This document shows, piece after piece, positions 17,624-26,200 of a stretch of 64,000 bases of DNA. The notes under the pieces were generated by a model that searched no databases, was not told where the DNA came from, and saw only the letters and a list, made by a program, of their open reading frames with translations. Position numbers and translations under genes: made by a program. Positions within the stretch are counted from its first letter, which is position 1. Each line of letters starts with the position of its first letter. Origin of the DNA: Lysobacteraceae bacterium (GTDB lineage: Bacteria; Pseudomonadota; Gammaproteobacteria; Xanthomonadales; Xanthomonadaceae); assembly GCA_016789405.1 (NCBI GenBank), contig JAEUPQ010000026.1:434001-498000 (forward strand). Direction: 5' to 3'.

Positions 17624-17687
17624 TAGAGCGGAGCTTGCTCCGCTGCGTTGTTGCTCAAACCATGAGCGGAGCAAGCTCCGCTCTACA
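17624..17687. repeat. 64-bp perfect palindrome, probable bidirectional terminator / REP-like element
   Basis: Two 22-base arms (17624-17645 and 17666-17687) are exact reverse complements around a 20-base loop. Each arm also folds on itself (AGCGGAG-CTTG-CTCCGCT and its complement), so the element can form one long hairpin or two small ones. It lies between the convergent stops of lepB (17606) and the tonB-like gene (17706). The placement suits transcription termination in both directions, and the design resembles the repeated extragenic palindromes common in this order. Confidence 0.8.
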
Positions 17688-17705
17688 TGAGGCAGAGAGA
17701 CCGGA

Positions 17706-18611
17706 TCACTCGTCGATCAGTTCGCCACCCGGCAGGAACTGCCAGGTGCGCACGACGTTCAGGATGTCCGGGTCTTCCTGCGTTTTCGGCAGCGGGGGGT
17801 AGGGCTCGGCCAGCCTGGCGATGCGCAGCGCCGCCTCGTCGAGCAGCGGGATGCCACTGGACTGCACGATGTCCGCGCGTTCCACCGAGCCGTTGCGACG
17901 GATCCCGATGTTGATCACCACGGTGCCTGCGAGTTTCCTGCGCCGGGCCTCGTCGGGATAGTTGAGGTTGCCCACGCGCTCGGCGCGGTCGACCCAGGCG
18001 CGCAGGTAGTTCGCCCAGGCGTATTCCTGCGTGCTGGCGGAGACGAACTTGCGCGACGGGCGCTTGGCATAGCGCGAGGAGCGCAGGTGGATCTCGGCCG
18101 CGAGCCGCGCCATCGCCATGTCGTGCTCGATCTTCTGCTCGCCCTCGCGCTGCGCCACGGGTGTCGAGCGCCGGTCGCGACTCGGCGTGGGCAGGCGCAC
18201 CTCACTGTTGGTACTGCTGATGACACGTGCTTCCGGCGGTGGCTGGGGGGCGGGCGACTGCGCGCGTACCGTCTGCGGCGCCACCCCGGCCTCGATCTGC
18301 GGAACGGTGCCCGGCTGCGGGTCGCGCGGACGGCTGGCCTTGTCGTGGTCGCCACCGCCCTGGTTGCTGGCCTGGGCGAGGAAATCCGCCTGTTTCGGCG
18401 TCAGCGGGCTCCGCGTCTGGGTCAGCATGACGTCCAGCATCGGGACGACCGGAGCCGCCCGTTCCAGTGCGAAGCCCACGCCCAGGATCAGCAGGCCGTG
18501 GACCAGCACCGACAGCACCAGGGTCGCGCCGAGGCGTTCGTTCTCCCCGATGCTGGGTCCGCCGGCGGACGGCGGAGGGGGCAGGGCGGCGGCGCTCATC
18601 GGATCAGGCAC
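17706..18611 (-). CDS. tonB: TonB-family energy transducer
   Basis: TonB proteins carry proton-motive energy from ExbBD to outer-membrane receptors. The 301-residue frame starts with GTG 18611, overlapping the gshB stop by 8 bases; ATG 18599, four codons in, is an equally good start. Layout: a cytoplasmic Pro-rich leader, one membrane helix (about 28-48, GATLVLSVLVHGLLILGVGF), a Pro/Gln/Ser-rich periplasmic linker, and a C-terminal TonB domain with 'NLNYPDEARRRKLAGTVVINIGI' (in part), 'SSGIPLLDEAALRIARLAEPYPPLP' type helix and 'VRTWQFLPG'. Overlap with gshB shows an operon. The gshB-tonB pair next to pilG is a conserved arrangement in this order; the TonB here may serve a specific function rather than general iron uptake. 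Confidence 0.85.
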   Translation of the reverse strand: MPDPMSAAALPPPPSAGGPSIGENERLGATLVLSVLVHGLLILGVGFALERAAPVVPMLDVMLTQTRSPLTPKQADFLAQASNQGGGDHDKASRPRDPQPGTVPQIEAGVAPQTVRAQSPAPQPPPEARVISSTNSEVRLPTPSRDRRSTPVAQREGEQKIEHDMAMARLAAEIHLRSSRYAKRPSRKFVSASTQEYAWANYLRAWVDRAERVGNLNYPDEARRRKLAGTVVINIGIRRNGSVERADIVQSSGIPLLDEAALRIARLAEPYPPLPKTQEDPDILNVVRTWQFLPGGELIDE

Positions 18612-19557
18612 CCGCCTCCAGGGCGTCGAACAGCTGGCCGGCGATGTTCAGGCCGAACTGCTTGTCCAGTTCGCGGATGCAGGTGGGGCTGGTGACGTTG
18701 ACCTCGGTCAGGTAGTCGCCGATCACGTCCAGGCCGACGAAACGCATGCCGCGACGCTTCATCTCCGGCCCGACCTGGGCGGCGATCCAGCGATCGCGAT
18801 CGCTCAGCGGACGCCCCTCGCCACGGCCGCCGGCCGCCAGGTTGCCCCGGAATTCGTCGCCCTGCGGGATCCGGGCCAGGCAGTAGTCCACCGGCACGCC
18901 GTCGATCAGCAGGATGCGCTTGTCGCCCGTGACGATCTCCGGGATATAGCGCTGGGCCATGGCGAGGTGTTGGTCGCCGGCGGTCAGGGTTTCCAGGATC
19001 ACGTTCAGGTTGGGGTCGCCGGCACGGGCGCGGAAGATCGAGCGCCCCCCCATTCCGTCGAGGGTCTTCAGCACCGCATCGCCGTGTTCGGCAACGAACC
19101 TCTTGATTTCACTGGAATTCCGGCTGACCACGGTCGGCGGACAGCAGTGCGGGAACTCCAGGGCGGTCAGCTTTTCGTTGTGGTCGCGCAGGCCGCGAGG
19201 GTCGTTCACCACCAGGGCGCCGGCCTGCTGGGCGAAACTCAGGATGTGCGTGTCATGGAGGAAGTCTGCGTCGACCGGTGGATCCTTGCGCATCAGGATC
19301 AGGTCGTCCGATCCCAGCGCACGTTGTGACTTCGGTCCGATTTCAAACCAGGCCGACGGGTCGTCGCGGACGGTCAGCGGCGCGACTTCGGCGACCGCGG
19401 AGCCGCCGCTCATCGCCAGTCCGCCTGGGGTGACGTAAAAGAGTCGATACTGACGCTGCTGGGCTTCCAGCAACATCGCAAATGTGGAGTCCTTCGCAAT
19501 TTTGATCGATGCGATCGGGTCCATGACCACGACCACATCGCGCGCAAGCTTCGCCAT
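18604..19557 (-). CDS. gshB: Glutathione synthetase
   Basis: GshB joins gamma-glutamylcysteine and glycine with ATP, the second step of glutathione synthesis, in the cytoplasm. The protein has 317 residues from ATG 19557, the normal bacterial length. Recognisable parts are 'VVVMDPIASIKIAKDSTFAM' at the N-terminus, the substrate-domain 'ILMRKDPPVDADF', and the ATP-grasp region with 'VLKTLDGMGGRSIFR', 'AQRYIPEI..GDKRILLIDG', 'NLAAGGRGEGRPLSDRD' and 'VGLDVIGDYLTEVNVTSPT', including the acid residues that bind magnesium. It is the first gene of a two-gene minus-strand operon with tonB, and is divergent from the pil-chp operon. Confidence 0.95.
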   Translation of the reverse strand: MAKLARDVVVVMDPIASIKIAKDSTFAMLLEAQQRQYRLFYVTPGGLAMSGGSAVAEVAPLTVRDDPSAWFEIGPKSQRALGSDDLILMRKDPPVDADFLHDTHILSFAQQAGALVVNDPRGLRDHNEKLTALEFPHCCPPTVVSRNSSEIKRFVAEHGDAVLKTLDGMGGRSIFRARAGDPNLNVILETLTAGDQHLAMAQRYIPEIVTGDKRILLIDGVPVDYCLARIPQGDEFRGNLAAGGRGEGRPLSDRDRWIAAQVGPEMKRRGMRFVGLDVIGDYLTEVNVTSPTCIRELDKQFGLNIAGQLFDALEAGA

Positions 19558-19645
19558 TCCGTCGTCTCTCAGGCATTCGAACGGGTGGATGGTAACAAGT
19601 CGATGCCACCTCCCGAGCGATTGGCCGGGAAATTGCTAACAAACC

Positions 19646-19676
19646 TTGACAGTCCAGCTTCAGACTGGGATATAGG
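19646..19676 (+). promoter_or_regulatory. Candidate sigma-70 promoter of the pil-chp operon
   Basis: A perfect -35 TTGACA at 19646-19651 is followed by an AT-rich GATATAGG at 19669-19676, which gives -10 choices at spacing 17 (GATATA) or 19 (TATAGG). It lies about 65-95 bases before pilG and points toward it. This is the best -35 in the window; no sigma-54 -24/-12 pair is seen here. Confidence 0.5.
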
Positions 19677-19739
19677 TGGCTGAAAATGATGGCAAACCAG
19701 CTGCTACGACACCCGGTGTCGGACGCATGGGGAAACGCG

Positions 19740-20141
19740 ATGACGCAAGACGAGAATTCAACCGGAGGCCTGCAGGGTTTGCGGGTGATGGTGATCGACG
19801 ACTCGAAGACCATCCGGCGCACCGCCGAGACCCTGCTCAAGCGCGAGGGGGCCGAAGTGGTGACCGCGACCGATGGTTTCGAGGCGCTGGCGAAGATCGC
19901 CGACCAACGGCCGCAGATCATCTTCGTCGACATCATGATGCCGCGCCTGGATGGCTACCAGACCTGCGCGCTGATCAAGAACAACCAGATTTTCAAGCAC
20001 ACGCCCGTCATCATGCTGTCCTCGAAGGACGGCCTGTTCGACAAGGCGCGTGGCCGCATCGTCGGCTCCGAGCAGTACCTCACCAAGCCATTCACCCGTG
20101 AAGAACTGCTCGACGCCATCCGCACGCACGTCAACGCCTGA
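19740..20141 (+). CDS. pilG: Twitching motility response regulator PilG
   Basis: PilG is one of two single-domain CheY-like outputs of the Pil-Chp system, promoting type IV pilus extension. I chose ATG 19740 (MTQDENSTGG, with GGGGA 6 nt upstream), giving 133 residues; a longer frame begins at 19686. The receiver domain is complete: acidic pair in 'VMVIDDSKTIRR', phospho-acceptor Asp in 'IIFVDIMMPRLDGYQT', Thr/Ser in 'VIMLSSKDG', and the conserved Lys in 'YLTKPFTREEL'. It is the first gene of the pilGHIJ-chpABC operon, 18 bases before pilH. Confidence 0.95.
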   Translation: MTQDENSTGGLQGLRVMVIDDSKTIRRTAETLLKREGAEVVTATDGFEALAKIADQRPQIIFVDIMMPRLDGYQTCALIKNNQIFKHTPVIMLSSKDGLFDKARGRIVGSEQYLTKPFTREELLDAIRTHVNA

Positions 20142-20159
20142 CCGGGGGGTACGGCAACC

Positions 20160-20531
20160 ATGGCTCGCATTTTGCTGATCGAAGATTCGCCGACCGATAC
20201 CGCAGTCCTCACCCGACTGCTGGAGAAGCACGGTCATCAGGTCCTGGCATCCACCAGCGCCGAGGACGGCATCGAAGTCTGCAAGAGGGAACTGCCGGAC
20301 GTGGTACTCATGGACGTGGTCCTGCCGGGGATGAACGGCTTCCAGGCGACGCGCGCGATCACGCGCGAGTCGTCGACCAAGCACATTCCCGTGCTGATCG
20401 TCAGCACGAAGGGCATGGACACCGATCGCGCCTGGGGCATGCGCCAGGGCGCGCGCGACTACATCGTCAAGCCGCCGAACGAAGACGCGCTGATCGCGCG
20501 GATCGACCAACTCCTGGGGAAGGGGACATGA
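20160..20531 (+). CDS. pilH: Twitching motility response regulator PilH
   Basis: PilH is the second CheY-like regulator, linked in Pseudomonas to retraction and to acting as a phosphate sink. The product is 123 residues from ATG 20160, after GGGGGG-rich leader sequence. The receiver shows 'ILLIEDSPTDTAVL', phospho-acceptor Asp in 'VVLMDVVLPGMNGFQ', 'VLIVSTKGMDTDRAWG' and the Lys in 'YIVKPPNED'. Its stop overlaps the pilI start by 4 bases (ATGA), so the two are translationally coupled. Confidence 0.95.
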   Translation: MARILLIEDSPTDTAVLTRLLEKHGHQVLASTSAEDGIEVCKRELPDVVLMDVVLPGMNGFQATRAITRESSTKHIPVLIVSTKGMDTDRAWGMRQGARDYIVKPPNEDALIARIDQLLGKGT

Positions 20532-21130
20532 GTTCAGTGGAGTTCGACATCGACGGTGCCATGCCAGACGGCGCCAGCATGCCGCCGGCGGTGCCGACGG
20601 TCGATGCATTCGATACGCTCGCCGAATACGAGCGGCGCAGCCTCGCGCACGTCGCCGGTCTTCCTGAGCAACTCCAGGCCGCAGGCCTCTGGCGCGGCAT
20701 CGGCTACCGCATCGGTCGCCATCGGCTGGTCTCCGCCTACGAGGCCGTGGCAGAAATCATCACCGTTCCGCAGATCACCCCGGTTCCCGGTGCGCAGCCG
20801 TGGATGCTGGGCGTCGCCAACGTCCGCAGCAACCTGCTGCCGGTGGTCGACCTCAAGCAGTTCCTCGAAGGCGCTCGCTCGGTGATCCACGAAGGCCACC
20901 AGAAGGTCATGGTGCTTCGGCAACCCGGCGGCGATGTCGCCGTGACCATCGACGAACTGTATGGCCAGCGTTCCTTCATGGAGGAGCAGTTGGTCGAGGC
21001 CGAAGGCGTGGCCGAAGGCCGCTACTCCGGACTGATCGAACGCGCTTACCAGGTGGCGGAGGATGTCTGGGGCGTGTTCAGCCTCGATCGCCTCGTCCGC
21101 ACCCCCGAATTCCGTCATGCCGCCGTCTGA
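20528..21130 (+). CDS. pilI: CheW-like coupling protein PilI
   Basis: PilI links the receptor PilJ to the kinase ChpA. The protein has 200 residues from ATG 20528. After a 70-residue leader with 'DAFDTLAEYERRSLAHVAGLP', typical of PilI, the CheW domain runs from about 'GIGYRIGRHRLVSAYEAVAEI' (shown in part) through 'PWMLGVANVRSNLLPVVDLKQF', 'KVMVLRQPGGDVAVTIDELYG' and 'VWGVFSLDRLV'. The gene overlaps pilH by 4 bases and is followed after 54 bases by pilJ. No anomaly is seen. Confidence 0.93.
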   Translation: MSSVEFDIDGAMPDGASMPPAVPTVDAFDTLAEYERRSLAHVAGLPEQLQAAGLWRGIGYRIGRHRLVSAYEAVAEIITVPQITPVPGAQPWMLGVANVRSNLLPVVDLKQFLEGARSVIHEGHQKVMVLRQPGGDVAVTIDELYGQRSFMEEQLVEAEGVAEGRYSGLIERAYQVAEDVWGVFSLDRLVRTPEFRHAAV

Positions 21131-21184
21131 CGGCACGCCCATTCACTGCATCAGCTAAAAACAACGTAGATCGAGGCTAGAACC

Positions 21185-23206
21185 ATGAGCACTCCGATGG
21201 ACACCGTCGCCGGCAAAGGCCGCGCCCAGAGCACCTCCCTGTGGTTGTGGGTCCTGGTCGCCTCGCTGCTCGTCTTCGCGGGCAACACCGGCTATGCGCT
21301 GTACAAGACGGCGCGGTTCGGCGGCGCCAATACCGCGGCCTCGAACCTGCAGGTGAATTCGCAGAAGCTCGCCAACCAGAGCCGAGAGGCCGTGAACGGC
21401 GACGCGGCTGCCTTCAAGGCGGTCCGTGCGACCAAGGCGCAGATCGAAGCAGACGTGAAGCTGCTCAACGATCGCTTCGGCAGCGCGATGGACGTGTCAG
21501 GTCCCATCGGTGCGGCGACAGCGACCTGGGTGCCGATGGGCAAGAGCGCCGACCAGATCCTCGCATCGGAAAACGCGGTGCTCGCGCTGGCCGGCAACGC
21601 GAAGAACTTCTCCGATCGCGTGCCGCAGCTGCAGGCGCAGCTCGACGAAATGGGCCGCGCGATGTCGTCCACCGGCTCCGCGCCTTCGCAGGTGTTCATG
21701 GCGGTGCGCCAGTCGGTGCTCGCGGCGTCGATGGCCAAGAGCGTCGCCGAAATGCGCGCCGGTGGCGCGGGTGCTTCGGTGGCCGGTGAACGGCTGGTGC
21801 GTGACGCGGGCGTGTTCGCACAGGTGCTGAACGGCCTGCGCGAAGGCGACCAGGCGATGGGCGTGCAGAAGCTGACCAACGCCACCGCCCTCGCCACCCT
21901 GAACCAGGCGAGCACCCTCTGGGTCGAGATGAAGAAGGACCTCGACGCCATCGTCGAATCGTCCGACAAGCTGTTCCGCGCGCAGACCGCCGCGACCGAT
22001 CTCACCACCGGCTCGAACCGCCTGCTCGACGACAGCGTCAATCTGTTCCGTGCCTTCACCGCCTTCGGCTCCGCCAGCGACACCACGTTGCTCGGCAACA
22101 TCTGGATCAGCGTCGCATCGGGCCTGCTGGCACTGGTCTCGATCCTCTTCCTGGTCGTGTCGCTGAACCGCGCACAGCGTCGCCGGTACGAAAGCTCGAT
22201 GGAACTCAACAATCGCAACCAGGAGGCGATCATGCGCCTGCTGGACGAGATGGGTTCGCTCGCAGAAGGCGATCTCACCGTGAAGGCGACTGTGACCGAG
22301 GACATGACCGGCGCGATCGCGGACTCGATCAACTTCGCGGTCGAACAGCTGCGCAGCCTGGTGCAGACGATCAACGACACCTCGGTGCAGGTGGCGTCGA
22401 GCGCACAGGAAACGCAGGCGACCGCCATGCACCTGGCAGAGGCCGCGGAACACCAGGCCCAGCAGATCGATACCGCCACCAACCGAATCAACGAAATCGC
22501 GACCTCGATCAACCAGGTGTCGCGCAACTCCGCCGAATCCGCGGACGTGGCGCAACGGTCCGTGGAAATCGCGACCAAGGGCGCCGGCGTCGTGCGCCAG
22601 ACGATCGTGGGCATGGACTCGATCCGCGGCCAGATCCAGGAAACCTCGAAGCGAATCAAGCGACTGGGCGAAAGCTCCCAGGAAATCGGCTCGATCGTGG
22701 AACTCATCAACGACATTTCGGAACAGACGAACATCCTCGCGCTGAACGCGGCCATCCAGGCGGCCTCGGCGGGTGAAGCGGGCCGCGGCTTCGCGGTGGT
22801 GGCGGACGAAGTGCAGCGACTCGCAGAACGTACTTCGAACGCGACCAAGCGAATCGAAGCGCTGGTGCAGACCATTCAGGCCGACACCAACGAAGCGGTG
22901 AGTTCGATGGAACAGACGACCTCGGAAGTGGTCGCCGGTGCCCGACTGGCCGAAGACGCGGGTACCGCGCTGGGCGAAATCGAAACGGTGTCGAACACGC
23001 TCGCGGGCCTGATTCGCGGCATCTCCAGCGCGGCGCAGCAGCAGTCCGCGGCGGCGACCGACATCACCCAGACGATGACCACCATTCAGTCGATCACCGC
23101 GCAGACCTCGCAGGGTGCGAACCAGACCGCCGCGTCGATTGGAAACCTGGCGCAACTGGCGGCGGACCTGCGCCGTTCGGTCGCCGACTTCAAGCTGCCG
23201 GCCTGA
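21185..23206 (+). CDS. pilJ: Methyl-accepting chemotaxis receptor PilJ
   Basis: PilJ is the membrane receptor of the Pil-Chp system. It has 673 residues from ATG 21185. A short cytoplasmic start precedes membrane helix 1 (about 19-38, [21 protein letters not shown]). A helical periplasmic part with the PilJ repeat ('[18 protein letters not shown]' and '[14 protein letters not shown]'-like segments) extends to helix 2 (about 305-325, [20 protein letters not shown]). Then come HAMP-like sequence and the signalling coiled coil, with the hairpin tip '[38 protein letters not shown]' (given in overlapping parts in related receptors). No pilK (methyltransferase) gene is in the operon, so adaptation by methylation may be absent. 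Confidence 0.93.
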   Translation: MSTPMDTVAGKGRAQSTSLWLWVLVASLLVFAGNTGYALYKTARFGGANTAASNLQVNSQKLANQSREAVNGDAAAFKAVRATKAQIEADVKLLNDRFGSAMDVSGPIGAATATWVPMGKSADQILASENAVLALAGNAKNFSDRVPQLQAQLDEMGRAMSSTGSAPSQVFMAVRQSVLAASMAKSVAEMRAGGAGASVAGERLVRDAGVFAQVLNGLREGDQAMGVQKLTNATALATLNQASTLWVEMKKDLDAIVESSDKLFRAQTAATDLTTGSNRLLDDSVNLFRAFTAFGSASDTTLLGNIWISVASGLLALVSILFLVVSLNRAQRRRYESSMELNNRNQEAIMRLLDEMGSLAEGDLTVKATVTEDMTGAIADSINFAVEQLRSLVQTINDTSVQVASSAQETQATAMHLAEAAEHQAQQIDTATNRINEIATSINQVSRNSAESADVAQRSVEIATKGAGVVRQTIVGMDSIRGQIQETSKRIKRLGESSQEIGSIVELINDISEQTNILALNAAIQAASAGEAGRGFAVVADEVQRLAERTSNATKRIEALVQTIQADTNEAVSSMEQTTSEVVAGARLAEDAGTALGEIETVSNTLAGLIRGISSAAQQQSAAATDITQTMTTIQSITAQTSQGANQTAASIGNLAQLAADLRRSVADFKLPA

Positions 23207-23299
23207 CGGCCCGACTCCAAAGGTGCGGAGCACTGGCGACATGATCCGAAAACCCTGCCACCTTGAAACCCGGCGCGCGCGTGCCGGTGGAGGCGCCCG

Positions 23300-26200
23300 A
23301 TGAGCGCGCTCCATCAGGCCATCGAACACAGCGTCCTGGGTTGGGTCAAACCGGAACTCGACGAGACCCTGCGTCAGGTCGGCGTCGAAATCGAAGGTTT
23401 CGCCGAAGATCCGGCCGATACCGGCCGCATGCGCGTCTGCGCCGACCTGCTGCACCAGGTGCAAGGCACGCTGCGCATGGTCGAGCTGTACGCCCCGGCG
23501 ATGGTTGCCGAGGAAATGGAACACCTGTCCAACGCCCTGCGCGAAGGCGGTGTTTCCGATCGCGACGCCGCCTGTTCCGCGCTGATGCGTGGCGCCGTGC
23601 TGCTGCCCGACTATCTCGAGCGCCTGCAGAGCGGTCACAAGGAAATCTCGATCGTCCTGCTGCCGATGCTCAACGAGCTGCGCGCTGCGCGCGGCGAGTC
23701 GGGTCTCAGCGAGAGCGTGTTGTTCAATCCCGACCTCGATCGTGCGCTGCCGGAATCGTTGCCGCGCGCGACGGTCGCGCCGCCCGCCAGTCGCGGCCAG
23801 GATGCATCGCCTTACCTGCTGCGCCTTCGCGACGCGATGCAGGGTTGGCCCGAGCAGGGGAATCCTGCAGACGCCCAAGGACTGCAGTACGCCGCCGACG
23901 CCTTGCTCGCGCGCACGGCCGACGAGCCGCTGCGCCGCATGTTCTGGGTGGCCGCGATGGTGGCCGAGGCGCTGCGCGACAACGCCATCGCCGCGACACC
24001 GGGCCTGCGCCAGGCGTTCGCCAGCGTCGAGCGTGAGGCTCGCAGCGTCTTTGCGCCTTCCGGTTACGATGCGCCGCGCGCCGATGCCGCGCTCGAACCC
24101 ACGCGACAGATGCTCTTCCACGTCGCCAACAGCGACTCCGCGCATGCCTCGCTGTCCAAGCTGCGCGATGTGTTCGATCTCGAAGCACTGAAGCCGACGG
24201 AATCCGAACTCGACCATGCCCGCGGCAGCGTCGCCGGCCGCAACCGCTCGCTGCTCGACACGGTGGCGGGAGCGGTGAAGGAAGACCTGCTGCGCGTGAA
24301 GGACGAACTTGACCTGTACCTGCGTACGGGCCAGCGCGACCCGCTCGCCCTGCAGCCGCAGGCGGAAGCCCTGCAGCGCGTGTCCGACACCCTCGGCATG
24401 CTTGGCCTGGGGCTTGCGCGCAGCCTCGTGCAGCAGCAGCGCGATGCCGTCCAGGAAATCGTCGACGGCAAGCGCAACGCCGATGAAACGGTGTTGCTGG
24501 AAGTCGCCGGCGCCCTGCTGTATGTCGATGCGTCGCTCGACGACCAGGTCGCCCGACTGGCCAGCGGCGACGGTGCAGATACCGAAGAAGACCTCGCGAA
24601 CGCCGAAGCGCGCAAGGTGCTCGACGTGCTGGTGCGCGAAGCGATCACCAACTTCGCGGCCGCGCGCCAGGCCTTCGTCGCCTTCGTCGAAACAAGCTGG
24701 AGCCATGCCGAGCTCGAACAGGTGCCCAAGCTCCTGAGCGACGTGTCCGGCGCACTGAACATCCTCGAATTGCCGGTGCCGGCGCAGTATCTCGATGGCG
24801 TGCGCCTGTACACCGAGATCGAATTGCTCGATCGCCACCGCATTCCGAACAGTCGCCAGCTCGACACGTTCGCCGATGCCCTGGCCAGCGTCGAGTATTA
24901 CCTCGAAGCGCTGCGAGAGCAGCGCTCTAACCGCGACGACATCCTCGACATCACGCGCAACAGTCTCGAGACGCTCGGCTACTGGCCGCTGCCGGCGGCG
25001 CCTGTGCGTGGCGAGGCTGCGCCTGTCGCTGTCGCGCCTGCTGCTGTTGCGCCAATCCCGGCGCCCGCTGCGGCGCCAGTCGCACCGAGCGTGCCGGAGC
25101 CGCAAGTCGCGGCGCCGGCTCCCGCTGCCCCGGAAATCGCGACCGAGGTATCGACCGAGACGCCGTCGACGCTCGTTTCGCCGCCGCCTGCCGCGCCGCC
25201 GGCGCGCCCCTTGCTGTGGGCGTCCCAGTTCACGTCTCCGCCGGCTGCGCAAGCAGCGGAGCCCGCAGTCGAAGCGCCGGCCGCCGAGTCGCCGGAACTG
25301 TTGCCTGTCACCGAATCGATCTCGCTGGAAGCACTCGAAATCGAATCGGCAGCAGCCGAACAGGCTGTGTCCGAGCCGGTCGCGACGGAATCCACGCCGG
25401 TGGATCTGTCCGAATTCGAAGGCATCGATCTCGAAGCGATGACGCTGGAGTCGGTCTCGCTCGAAGCCGTCTCGCTCAAGTCGCAGCCTCTCGAAGCCGC
25501 ACCCGCCGAAGTCGTCGCCCCCGTGGCCGCAGTGCCTGTCCTGGATGCCGCACCCGTGGCGATGGCTGCGCCGATCGCTGCCGGCTTCGATACCACCAGC
25601 GATGACATCGACGACGAAATCCGCGAGATCTTCCTCGAAGAGTTCGAAGAGGAAATCGCCAACCTCGGCCAGCTGCTGCCGGCCTGGAAGGCGGATCCGA
25701 ACAACATCGAACGCCTGCAGCCGGTGCGCCGCGTCTTCCACACCCTGAAGGGCAGCGGTCGCCTCGTCGGCGCCAAGACCCTCGGCGAGTTCAGCTGGAA
25801 GATCGAGAACATGCTGAACAAGGTGCGCGATGGCCTGCGTCCGGCCACGCCACCCGTGATCGCGATGGTCGATCACGCCTGCAGCGCCCTGCCGCAATTG
25901 CATGCAGCGCTGGCCGGCGACGGTCTGGTCAACGTGAATCTCGGCGCGATGGAAGCCCTGGCCGATCGCATCGCCAGTGGTGAAGAAGTGATGCCGTCCG
26001 CGGCGGCATTCGCGCTGGCCGCGGCACCTGCCGCCGTCGTCGTCGAGGCTGTCGAGGCCGCACCGACCACCGACTCCGCAGCCGACGTCGTCGCGCTGCA
26101 AGAGGTTGCTGGCGCGCCGGTCGAGGATGGCATTCCGGTCAGTGTCGATACGGTGCTGTTCGAGATCCTGCAGGCCGAAGTCGGCGGGCATCTCGGTACG

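Noticed and set aside
17624-17687. Insertion-sequence end or phage attachment site
   Set aside because: No transposase or integrase nearby and no target duplication; hairpin placement between convergent genes fits a terminator or REP-like element.
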